DNA of 64,000 nt from the NCBI GenBank assembly GCA_031772625.1, contig CM062810.1, positions 454,837,731-454,901,730 on the forward strand. Direction: 5' to 3'. Positions 23,926 to 34,478 of this stretch are shown piece after piece. How positions within the stretch are numbered: position 1 is the stretch's first letter; each line of letters begins with the position of its first letter. The notes beneath the pieces were generated by a model. That model worked only from the letters and a program-made list of their open reading frames with translations. It did no database searches and was not told where the DNA came from. Position numbers and translations under genes: made by a program. The DNA comes from Pinus tabuliformis. Its lineage: Eukaryota > Streptophyta > Pinopsida > Pinales > Pinaceae.

Positions 23926-24690
23926 GTTGGTTGCAGAACATTTTGCATCTAGTCTTATGCCATTTTTCTATTCTAATTCTCTACCCATTTTTACATCTAT
24001 TTTTGCACCATGTTTTTTTCATTTTCCAATTCCAATTTTCGCATCCAATTTTGCACCATATGTGGAATTTGATTTAGAAAAAAAAATTCATGCATTTTTG
24101 CATCCTATTTTGCACCGTATTTTGCATCTAATTTTGCATACTTTGTTTCATCCAATTTAGAACCATTTTTAAAACCATTTCTTGCATCCAATTTTTCATC
24201 CTTTTTGAGCATCCAAATTTTCATCTAAATCTATATCCTAAGTTAAAACATGTGCTGCATCCACCTATGTATCCCATTTTGTGTCTAATGTTATGTTCAA
24301 TTTTCAACCATTTTTTTCATATACTTTTGCATTTAATTTTGCACCATATTTTACATGCACTGTTGCATCTCAATTTTATTCCAAATTTGAGCCATTTTGA
24401 TGCCCATCTTGCCCCTTTTTTCGACTTTTGTGTCCAATTTTGCACCATTTTTGAATTCCAAATTTGCATCCTTTTAGGTTTCTATTTTTGCATCCTTTTT
24501 GGGATCCAAATTTTCATCCTTTTTTCTGCCACATTTTGTGCCCACATTTTCATATCATTTTGTGCCTAGATTTCAGTTTGAATTCACATTTAATTATGCA
24601 TCATTTTTGGCATCCAATATGGAATGCTTGGTTTCACCCCTTTTTAGTCTCATTTTGCGTCTTATTTTGTGATTGGACTCTCTTTAATGA
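23926..24690 (+). repeat. T-rich degenerate tandem repeat
   Basis: Units like ATTTTGCATCCA and ATTTTGCACCAT recur dozens of times with drift and indels. Open frames across it (for example 23927-24160 and 24252-24569) are only a product of the low T/C/A composition. It directly follows the LTR-like sequence. Confidence 0.75.
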
Positions 24691-25099
24691 TTGGATTGAA
24701 TTCTATAAGGATTATAGAAACTGATCTTACAACATTGATTGGGTCTTCCTTTGATAGCCATAAATATTTCACCTTTCTATGTGTCGGTAGGTCTACAAAT
24801 GCAATGAAAAACACACCTCTGAAATTGTCTTATGTGTACCAATGTGTTTGATGTGATCCATTCCATTTGCAACCTCCAACATGAACTGTCAACAAGGTAT
24901 GCTTAACTTGCCATTTTAAAAGATGGTGATAACTATTTAATGTTTTTAGGCACAAAATAAACTGCATAGAAGCTTTAGCTCTTCAAATGTCTTCAGAAAC
25001 CTGTTTTTACCAATCTACACCAAAGTAATGAAATCATTTAAAAAAAATTATGTTGTAAAATATATGCAAGTTTAGTCTTGCTTCAAATTTTTCTAATAC

Positions 25100-25341
25100 T
25101 TGCAACCCATGGCCTTTGTATGCTCACGAATAACAATGTACAATATGCACCTGGTTGTGGCCAACTTGTTCCACAAGAATGCAATGATTGTGGCAAGAAA
25201 TTTAATATCGTTGGGCCAATATGGTCTACCCCAATTCATGATCCTCACTAGGTTTCATCCATATTATCAAATGTTGTTGCCGTCAAATCTTGCTATCCTA
25301 CATACGAAAAAATATATGATGTCTTGACCTCAATTTCTAAG
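25100..25341 (+). pseudogene. TRM1: Exon of tRNA (guanine26-N2)-dimethyltransferase
   Basis: The frame encodes QYAPGCGQLVPQECNDCGKK, FNIVGPIWSTPIHD, then after one TAG the stretch VSSILSNVVAVKSCYPTYEK and VLTSISK. This is the C-terminal CxxC zinc region and the following helix of plant Trm1, which methylates G26 in tRNA. The exon ends TCTAAG before a consensus GTAAGG donor. Only this exon is recognised, and the stop makes it non-functional. The left boundary is uncertain. Confidence 0.75.
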
Positions 25342-25673
25342 GTAAGGATATTATTAGTGAGAAATTAAGCATAACATGTAAAGTTAATATTGATTTTCCA
25401 CAGCATGCAATGGTATAATGCATACAACTTACAATGATGTGATAAATGTGGACAATTAATTTGGAGTAGCAACATTTCACGAACATAGCAAGATATCATT
25501 CCCTTTGTTTGCATTTTATTTGGAAGGTTCATTTCTTAAGTACATGTGATCGTATCACGAAGTATTTATCCTACTGTACCTAGATGGAATTTCATGCTTT
25601 CTATTTTTCATTTCTTTTTTATACATTATATTAAGTATCATCTAGATAGAAAAATTATTGCGAGGGACCTTTA

Positions 25674-25874
25674 TTGGGAGGGGCTAGTATGAGCACTCAA
25701 ACAGATAAAGATCTTAGTTTCCTCAATCAATCCTTAAGCGTGGATTTTCATTGCACAAGAGATTCTCTTGAAGGATTACCTACTATGATGGACATTGTGA
25801 GCACACTCAAAAAAATTAGAGACACTTCTCAAGGCATTGGTGGCATTCTAAAACTACAATCAGATTTCACATGA
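25674..25874 (+). other. Short unidentified open frame
   Basis: A 66-residue frame (STQTDKDLSFLNQSLSVDFH at its start) ends at the edge of a stretch with no similarity I recognise. It has balanced composition unlike the AT-rich flanks, which suggests an old exon. I cannot name a family. Confidence 0.25.
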
Positions 25875-26123
25875 TTATTGGGTGATGCAAGTACAAATCA
25901 CAAAAACAACAGTAGTGTAGGAGAAATCTCTTCTACATTCTAGAGTGTTGTAAAAGAGCAACGAGTGTGTCACTAGACTATATAATATTTTGAGTCCATT
26001 TTCATTAGATGCATGTAGTGTGAGTTTTATTTTCCTCTTTACTGTTGCAAAACTAGTCTTATTCCCCTCTCCTTTTCTATGGATGTCTATTGTTGAGCAC
26101 ACGTGGGTCTAATATAAAGTTAC

Positions 26124-29100
26124 ATTATCCATCCCATGTAGACTTGTCTCAACTTGCCTTTTACTGTCCCATGAAACATTGTTAATTGAAATCCTCTATT
26201 CATCAATCGTTGAGCAATGAATGTCTTGGAATCTAACCATCAATCTTCTTCTGAAGAAGAAGTAAACATTATAATTTTGTAACTTTATCTGCAAAACCTA
26301 TTGACAATGCAAACATATCATTTATTTTTTGCAACTGGAACATCCTTATGATTTATGTTTCCATACACATCACACACACTGTTGGTAGTAAATTGGATCG
26401 ATATATAGTCTTCACTATTGGTTTTACATTGTAGAAAACTGATAGGTTTAATGTCGTGAGATTTATTGTCTTTTACTCAAGAATTCAACTCTGCAATTTT
26501 CTAATAATGACATGGACACAAAGATATTTTTGCAAGCAAAAAACGAACCACACCTAGGATGTCGATTCTTTCCCACGCACCCTTCTAATGTATAACCATA
26601 AAAACTATCACTTCAAACAACAACACCGAACTCTCGGGAATAACAAATGAATTAAACATGAATCAGAATGAAGTGCATGCTTGTTGGGTGGTGATATTCA
26701 ACTCCTATCCATGCAGGCTAATTGTCCTTCTTCCAAACTCAATCTGATTTAGATAATTCATTCATCCTTTAGTTGAGAGCATGAGTTGAGACTTTTTTCA
26801 CTGAATTTAGCGTTCTACTTTCCCTGATGGTGCATCTCTTTATGGGCCAATTCAATTATTTGCGGTTGCATTGGGTGATTTCGTAAGAAATAAAAATGAG
26901 AATTTTATAGTGGAAATTTTGAAATGATTTTTTTTAAGATGTTCTTTTAAGTACATTTGAATATCTATTTTTAAATTACTTTGTCTCACACTCTTGGTAA
27001 ATTTGAAATTTGTAGTTTCCTCAATGAAGCTTGCCACTTTAAGATAACACTTAGAAATTTATTATGCATTTTTCACTTTAGAAAAAATGTAAGATTTATT
27101 ATTTTATCTATGATTTTTGTTTATTCTTGTAGTGTGTTTTGGCTCCTTTTCTTATTTCATTATCAAATCCAATGTCTCTCTTGCACTTTCCAAAAGATGT
27201 AAGATTTACGTTTTTATCTATGTTTTTTGTTTCCTTTTCCTATTGCATTATAAAGTCCAATATCTCTCTAGTGTGTTTTGGTTTCTTTTCCTATTTCATT
27301 ATGAATTCCAATATCTCTCTATTAGTGAAACCCCTTTACAATCAATATCTCTCTAGATTTCCTACTTCTCCAATGCTTAACACATGATAAATTTGCCATC
27401 AATGCATATGCAAAGTATATATTTCCACATATGTTTTCAAAAAGTTATTTTCTTGTGAAGCAAATTGTCAATTGATGTCACTCATAAAAAAAAATTAAAA
27501 GCACTTTATAAGTACTTCATAATCCAATGGGATAACTCAAAATAATATAAATGGGTTATAAATTATATTTTCCTTTCTTGGGATAGAGTTTTTAGTTCTC
27601 TCTTACATAGATTTTCCCCTATTTTGGAACTAGCAAACTGCCTCTTGGTGTGGCCTGAATATTTAACAATGCGCTTCTTATAGTGCCTATCAAGAATCAG
27701 AGGCCAATAGAGAATGAGGTGTTAAATTCGTTGCTAATTTAAGAGGAAGTGAAGCAACTGGTATTTCCATTTCACTTATTGGATATTTTCTTACACTATA
27801 AGCCCCTATGACTTGACCATTTCATTAATTCAATTCAATGAATATGTTTTGTCAACGCAAAGTAGTGATGATTAATAAATTTGGCTAAACATTTTCCTCT
27901 ATGATGCAAATGAGGTATTGGGCATTTAGTTGTACAATAATAAATGTAGTAGTTTTAGGAGTGATTTTTTGGAGTTTCTAGCAATTTTCTGGTCAAAATG
28001 TTTTGAAAACATGTGTTGCAAAATTTTGATTTGTGTTGCTTAAACTAGTTTTTTTTACTATATATGGATTCAACACCCTCAAAAACCTATGAATCACTTC
28101 GATTGTGAAGAGTTTCCATGTCAAACTTGTGATTTCAATGAATGTTGGGTAGAACAAACTAGATAGAAAAAAACTAGAAAACTTTCCAAAAAATCTCACT
28201 GGAAAACTACTAGGTAATAAATCCTTCAAATGATGTGTATATTAACAAAAAAATTTAGTAATATGGTATTGAGTATTTATTGATTACCTTCATAAAATGT
28301 AACTGATACTGTCACCCACCATATCGAGATACAATTTATTTCTTCACTCTACCTTTGTTGTCTCCCAGAGTACCACCAGGTGTTTCTGGACTTAATGTAA
28401 GTACTCTTCCATAGTTTAGAGAATTCTTAAAATAATTGGAATAGATTATTCGTGTACTTTTTGTTGTGCTTTACTTAAAAATTATATTTATTTTCGATGG
28501 TTTGTTGAAATTACAAGTTTTCATCACGAAAATTATGAAATGTAATTATTCCACTCAGGATAAGGTCTAATAGACCCATCTACAAGGAAAAAATTTGTAA
28601 ATGTACACTGGAAAACATGATACTTCAACCCAAACTATTATAACTCCATCGAAAACTCCTAGAGAGAATCATTCACTACATGAATAAACTACTTCCTAAC
28701 AATGTGAGGCAACCATTGACCCATCAATGACTCATTAATCAGATTAGAAGACTATGAGATGATCACAAAAATGTTGTTTATGTTACAGTTAGTGTGCAGG
28801 TATTTCCTCATTGAAAATTGATTTTCTATGTTTATGGAATTCTTAATCGATGTCGGTGTTACCTATCTGAGTGGGGTGGTGTGTTCTTCAACAAACTTAT
28901 GTACAAAGGACTCGGATAAATATCAGAACTTGGACCTGAATACCTCATCTTTTATATTAAAAGTAAGAGTATCCTTCCATCATAACAAAGATTTCATCCA
29001 CTTTGTCATTATGGTTTTGATTCACCTCCCTATTCTTCCAACATTTTAATCACTTAGACAACTTTACAAGTGAAATGACTTATTCAGTCATCATGATCTT

Positions 29101-29700
29101 AATTATTTTCTTAGGCAGTTGAAATGGATCTAGAAAAGTTGTTAGTAAATATAGATCTCATTCAAATCTTTGGCATTAGGATTTTCTTGATATTGTTATT
29201 GTTTTAGTTACTTTTGCGAAGTTGTTCGTCTTAATGTATTATCAAAGTTTTACTAATGAGATTGTGAAGGCATATTCTAAAGATAATTTATTTGATGTGA
29301 TCACCAACACAATTGTTCTAATTGCTGCTATTCATACAAGTACTCTCTATTGGTGGATAGATCGTGCTGGAGAAATTGTGGTATACAGTTCTTTGACCTT
29401 TTGTTTTACAGGTCATAGTTTGCAACTTTTCACATGTTAGGCTTATCTATTTTGTTGAGAGTGCGACATCATTTTTTGCAAATGGCTAATGAAGAGTAGT
29501 TTATCTTCAATTATGTCATCCTCTAATTTTTATAATCAACATCCACTTGTTTAATGAGAAACTCATTGTTCTTTTTATAATTATCATGATATATCTTTGC
29601 ATTTAGTAACCACATAGATGACATTTTTAGCACATGTTCTCAGTCATTAGTACTCTTCACTTCCATAAACAATATCTGGTGTGAAACGTCCAAGCCATAG
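26124..29700 (+). repeat. Segmental duplication copy 2 (uninterrupted)
   Basis: Collinear with 12267-15071 joined to 22810-23598. It lacks both element A at its left edge and element B in the middle, so it preserves the pre-insertion sequence. The contents are AT-rich, with the same exon-like stretches and local repeats as copy 1. Confidence 0.88.
29115..29380 (+). pseudogene. MTP (Mn-type cation diffusion facilitator) exon, copy 2
   Basis: Same exon as 23021-23286, bounded by TTCTTAG and GTATAC. It encodes YYQSFTNEIVKAYSKDNLFD, VITNTIVLIAAIHTSTLYWW and IDRAGEI. KDNLFDVITN replaces the HHLSD form; plant MTPs usually have KDHFFDVVTN here, so copy 2 keeps the second Asp but has Asn for His. 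It has the same frame break upstream as copy 1, so the break predates the duplication. Confidence 0.75.
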
Positions 29701-30308
29701 AGGGACCCAAATAATTGTGGAGCTAAGATGGAGCCATGAATCTATTCAACTTAAAATTCAAAGGAAAAACATATTCTAGGTATATTAAATTTTAAGTAGG
29801 GAGAATTGATTACAAAGGTGAAAAAGAATATATCCACTCCATTTCATTTCTTTTGCTTTGATAACAACTCAATCACAGACTGTGGATTCACAAAGCATAA
29901 TTTTGTTTGTTTTAAGTTTGGAAATAAAGACATTTTTTTTATACAATTTTATATGGCTGAATATACACAATAATATACACATACATGTCTAGAGAGGAAG
30001 ATGAAGAAAAATAAGTTTTAACGTGGAATGAAATCCCAACATAGGGATATGTCACTATAGTAAGATAGCCTGTATACATGAACATTTAACTATATACTAA
30101 TATAAGATTTTGAAATTTTTTGCTAGAGATATAATCTGCCTCTCTTTGCACCTTTTGGGGCAATTTCTAGTTTTAGCAAGTTAAAAATATGGTCTGCATG
30201 ATTATATTTTTTATAAAGATTATAGATCATGTGTCAGTTTTTGTTTTTTAAATCAATGGCTATCAATTTAGTTTCTAGGATGCCATAACTCTTCACATAT
30301 TTCTTTCA
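29701..30308. other. AT-rich spacer
   Basis: No coding frame, repeat or RNA gene recognised. Short stops occur in all frames. Confidence 0.5.
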
Positions 30309-30380
30309 AGTGTGCTAGCTCAATGGAAGAGCACCTGCCTTACTAGTAGGATGTTGGTGGTTCAATTCCATTGTGTGCTA
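30309..30380 (+). tRNA. tRNA-Val(UAC)-like sequence of bacterial/organelle type
   Basis: All four arms can be drawn: acceptor AGTGTGC with GTGTGCT (many G-U pairs), D-arm GCTC/GAGC, anticodon arm CCTGC-CTTACTA-GTAGG with anticodon UAC, and T-arm GGTGG-TTCAATT-CCATT, followed by a discriminator A. The segment GAGCACCTGCCTTAC matches bacterial-type tRNA-Val and not plant nuclear tRNA-Val. The weak acceptor and T-stems suggest decay. It is probably a nuclear copy of organelle DNA, but the flanks are not recognisably organellar. The intact cloverleaf could also be partly chance. Confidence 0.55.
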
Positions 30381-30482
30381 ACGTGAATTAATCAATGATT
30401 TTGTAGTTTATTTTTAATTAAATTCTTTTTATATCGATTTATTTCAATGGTGAGATATTTTTAGATTCATTGTTTTATATTA

Positions 30483-30850
30483 TCTCTAGAGAGACAAAAG
30501 TGATGTCTAAATAAATATTTTATTGTCTCTAGAGAGACAATCACTAGTATTGAAAACATATTGTCTCTAATCTGATTGTTCTATCTAGAGAGACAAAATT
30601 AAATTGTCTCAAGAGAGACAAAAGTGAAATTGTCTCCTAAGAAACAATAATGCTTGTGTTATATATTGTCTTTATAGAGAATTTTTTACAACAATAATCT
30701 TTAAGATAATATTTTTTAAGACAATAATTTTTAAGACAATAATCTTTAAGACAATCATTTCTAAGACACCCACTTAAAGGCAATATTGAAGACAATACAC
30801 AAGCTTTTTTGTTCTCTGAAGTTAAGACAATTTACCCAAAACAATGTAGT
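30483..30850. repeat. Cluster of TTGTCTC/GAGACAA inverted repeats
   Basis: TTGTCTCTAGAGAGACAA (8-base arms, AG centre) occurs at 30523-30540. Variants are at 30483-30497, 30570-30600 and 30604-30621. The sequence then passes into repeats of AAGACAAT(A/C)AT at 30700-30790. It looks like the ends of a small transposon or a decayed satellite. Confidence 0.6.
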
Positions 30851-31960
30851 AATGTTAGGGCCATAATTTAAACAGGTATTTGCATAAAAAATGGGTAAGA
30901 ATAAGATGTAAATAATTGTTGATCATTGATGATGATTACTAAGTCAAATATGTTCTATCTGACTTTAAGAAAGTAAGAGATTAATTGAGATTATTTAACA
31001 TTTTATTTCTATGATAGAAGTGTTTCTAGATCACCAGGTGTTACATTATACCATTATTTATAAGTGTAGTCTAATTTATAGATGAAATAGACTTTTTCAC
31101 CGGAATTCACCAAAATTCTGGGAATACAATTTTAAGATATTTTATTGTTTAAAATACATTTTTGAATTCATAAATGGATTCAAAACCCTTGAAAACCCCT
31201 AGAGCACTCAAATTTTGGATAATAAACAATTTAAACTAGAGTTTTTAAAAATATCTATTTTGATTAAAATTAACCAGAAAAATGGTGAGACTACACATTT
31301 TTTATGTTTTCCTCAACACTTACGTACGATTAATAATAAATGTGTACACATACTAGTGGTTACTATTCAACAAAATTTATGTAAGTCATTGGGGTTAAGC
31401 AAAGAACTAATTTATCAATTTCACATCTTAATTCATTACTTGTTGGATAAGAAAGACTATCTGATTCTATTTGTCTATAGACCACTATTAATTTCACATT
31501 CACAAATGTAAATTATAATTGTGTATGCACTTTTATTCAAATAAGAGTTTCCAGATTTAATGGCCCACTAAGAACACTTATTATTTATTATTTTTTTAGT
31601 AACTATTTAATTTATATTATTATTCCAACAACAACAACAAGAATAATAATAATAATAATATCACCTACTCACTGAATAAGTAATATGAAAACATATGATT
31701 TTGTAGCTTCAAAGAAATAATGTATATAAGGTGGACAACTGAAAAACATGTTGGTCAAGTAGATTATATGTTGTTTGATTCACTTGATCAATAATTCCAT
31801 CGTGCTTCATGCTTAGCAGACTAAAAGAGGAGGAAATGAGCATGAACGTAAGTGCTAACCTTGGGTCAACTTATAGATTTCTCGATAGACCTTCTCTTTC
31901 GTGCTGTCATAGTCACTGGTGAAGGAAGGAGTTATCCATCACCAGTACACAATCGCTAAT
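30851..31960. other. AT-rich spacer
   Basis: No supported gene. A 98-residue frame at 31215-31511 shows no recognisable motif. A short AAT/AAC microsatellite is at 31620-31660. Confidence 0.5.
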
Positions 31961-31977
31961 TAGTTACTAAAAAAATG

Positions 31978-32415
31978 ACTAAAATTTGTATATAAATGAC
32001 TATTTTTCAGTGAGTGACTAGTAGTAGCTAATTTATAGCATCTTATAACACGACAATCTTTTAGTCATTTTTAGCTTAGTCATTAATTGATTGTCTCAAT
32101 TTTATCATCTAGTAGTATATTTAGTCGTAAATTTGGTCATTAATGTAGTTATTGATTTAGTCATTAATTTCCACAAGTAATGACCAAATATGCAACAAAA
32201 TATATTACTATATGACCATCTAAGAAAGCCAATTAATGACCAAAATGTTGGTCATCTTATAAGATACTATAAATTAGCTACTAATAGTCATATATATGAA
32301 AATTTTAGTCATCTTTTGAAACCAATTAATGACCAAAGAAATATAACTAAATTTTTGTTATGTTATAAGATACTGTAGATTAGCTACTAATAGTCGTATA
32401 TATGCAAAATTTAGT
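31978..32415. mobile_element. Foldback/MITE-like element
   Basis: The left arm (about 31978-32048, GACTAAAATTT...CTTATAA) is inverted at 32256-32311, with an 18-base insertion in the left arm, and the right arm is repeated again in direct order at 32361-32415. Between them are many TTAGTCATTAATT / AATTAATGACCAAA segments. No coding capacity. It could be the end of a larger DNA transposon. Confidence 0.5.
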
Positions 32416-33214
32416 TGTCATCTCTAATGAAAAGTTAATCATTTGCAGTAGTAATGTATATTTTTTTGGTAGTTTCATATTCGTTATATAAATGACCAAT
32501 TTAATAGTTTATATTCATTTCACTTATTTTCATTAATAATAATTATAAACGACTAATTTAGTCATATATTCATTTTATTTGTGTTCATCACTAATCAATA
32601 TAAACTATTAATTTAGTAGTTTTAGATTTGTTTTGTGTGTTCATTATTAATCAACATAGGTTAATTAGTATGATTTTGTGACTAAATTTTAAAAATATCA
32701 TAGAATGTGATTTGGTTCATTTAATATGAAAATTCAAAATTACATATGTTAGTTAAAATACTAAACAATATCAAGTGCAACTATAAATAATTTCAATCAC
32801 AAAAATTATATTATATGAATGTCGAGTATTACAATATGAGTATTACATTGGTTGGACTACAATTTACACATGAAATGTTGTTTCATCACTATAAAACATT
32901 ATCATTGTGTTGTCAATTCATTGCAATTGAGTTCACCAACTACGAATACTTGAACATCAGTCCCTATGTGTGTGTCTTATACGAGCTATTGGCTTTAAGG
33001 GTACCGCTAGATCAGTTCTCTTCTCTCTCTTTTTGCATTTGTCACTCAAGTGTTAGTGTTCTCCTCTTTCTTCAAATCATGTTGCTTACCATCAATACTG
33101 AGTTTTTTTTTTCTGAAAACAAAAGAACCTAGAATGCAGAGTGTAAGACATGAAAGATGATGAACACTAGAATATAAATGAAAGTAGACTATAAAGGATT
33201 TATATTACATATAC
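32416..33214. other. AT-rich spacer
   Basis: Contains further AATTTAGT motifs related to the foldback element. The 105-residue frame at 32815-33132 has no recognisable domain. Confidence 0.45.
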
Positions 33215-33316
33215 CTCAACATCAACAATGTTAAAGCCATTCTTCCCCATAAGAGCAAGAAACTCAAACAAGTTTTCTTCAGTTGAGCGATAGTGACCAC
33301 TATGTGGCTAGATGAC
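33215..33316 (-). pseudogene. Exon of an IQM-family (IQ motif) protein
   Basis: On the minus strand the exon follows a pyrimidine-poor TTTATACAG acceptor and precedes a GTATAT donor. It encodes VI*PHSGHYRSTEENLFEFL then ALMGKNGFNIVDVE; the family pattern is an invariant WPHSGHY-PTEEN-EF sequence near the end of the conserved region. The stop replaces the expected Trp (TGG to TAG). IQM proteins are calmodulin-binding plant proteins. Only this 102-base exon is seen. Confidence 0.65.
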
Positions 33317-33810
33317 CTGTATAAACAAATTAAAGTCACCATAGAAAATAACACCTTAGTAACTTAGTATTCAACCTTCAGGGAAAGCTTAGGCAAAATC
33401 ATGCTAACTAAGTTACATGCTAAAAAGATCAAGTTGTAAATAACTTGTTAAAAAAAATAATCTGAGGTGTGATGTCTAATCCTTGTCATTTTATTCACAA
33501 CAAAAATTTGTTGTCTAATGCATGAACTTGGTGTAAGTATATAAACAACATGTTCTGAAAAAAAAACATGAAAGTAAACTTTTATAATAATCATGAAAAT
33601 ATCTCAATACAAAATAGTTAAAAGGATTTAAATCAATATCGTGTAATATTACTTTCATCTTCAAGCTTTGGTTGTTGTTTAAAGAGACATAATACCAAGT
33701 AATTTAAATTTCATAGTTAAAACACATAGAAAAATCGAAATAAATGTTCAAAATACAATCAAACAATAAAGAGAAGATATCATGGAATGGACATTGCAAT
33801 TAAAAAAAAA
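33317..33810. other. AT-rich spacer between exon remnants
   Basis: No supported feature. The IQM and sucrose synthase exons on each side belong to different gene families, so this may be a junction. Confidence 0.4.
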
Positions 33811-33814
33811 TTGT

Positions 33815-34030
33815 TTACCTCTCCATCGATATCTTATCACACATTCCTAAAACATTTTCTTTCCCAAAATAATCATGAGGTGAAACAATCACAACATTAA
33901 AAACCATAGGAATACTTACTAGAAACATTTCCGAAGTCAATGGCTGAAGTGCCTGAAGGATCTCCAACAACAAATGAATCATATCTAAGACATGATCTCT
34001 ATATTGTCTCACCATCCTTTTTCCAATAAA
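33815..34030 (-). pseudogene. Sucrose synthase exon (glycosyltransferase entry)
   Basis: The minus-strand frame reads VLDMIHLLLEILQALQPLTS, EMFLVSIPMVFNVVIVSPHD, then YFGKENVLGMCDK. It matches the conserved exon of plant sucrose synthase that enters the GT-B catalytic part (pattern IPMVFNVV-SPHGYF-NVLG-PDTGGQ). The final PDTGGQ is degraded to CDKIS. The enzyme splits sucrose with UDP. Upstream exons of the same gene lie at 45.3-46.3 kb, beyond the LINE. Confidence 0.8.
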
Positions 34031-34262
34031 ATTTCATGTAACCTACCCACACCAGAGTCAAGTAACAATCAAATGAAGGAATTGACATTTTTTTATATCT
34101 TTTATATGTATAAACTTCGAATATAATTTGTTTTGATAACATATTAATTTGTGTTTAAAGCCTTCCTTCCATGAGAATGTATAAATCAAGTAGAACATCA
34201 GAAAAATTGACCTCAATGAGGTCCTCTAAAAATTTCTACAATATCAATATTTTTCTTGTTGT

Positions 34263-34282
34263 GATATCTTAGATAGAAAAAA
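34263..34282 (+). repeat. Left target-site duplication of the LINE (20 bp)
   Basis: GATATCTTAGATAGAAAAAA occurs here and exactly again at 45235-45254, flanking the LINE. Confidence 0.9.
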
Positions 34283-34478
34283 CATCACGAAATTCTTGTG
34301 AGGAATGGGAGGCTGCTGGTTCAAGGTTTAGGGTTTAGCACTTCAAACCTGCAGAACCAGAATCAATTCTGGACGCACACAGGGTTAAAATAGTGGAACT
34401 GCTCAGAAGAGGACAAGGATTGACCCGAAAAATGGTAAACGGGGGGTCCATGGGACCCCATCATTTAAAAAAATAGTC

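Noticed and set aside
23808..24569. Plus-strand frames rich in Phe, His and Leu
   Set aside because: Translation of the T-rich degenerate 12-mer repeat, not a membrane protein.
30483..30850. CRISPR-like array from clustered short repeats
   Set aside because: Units vary in sequence and spacing and the genome is a plant; inverted repeats explain it better.
31914..31955. CACTA transposon terminus suggested by CACTGGTGA...TCACCAGT
   Set aside because: Only a short inverted repeat 30 bases apart; no matching distant terminus or transposase.
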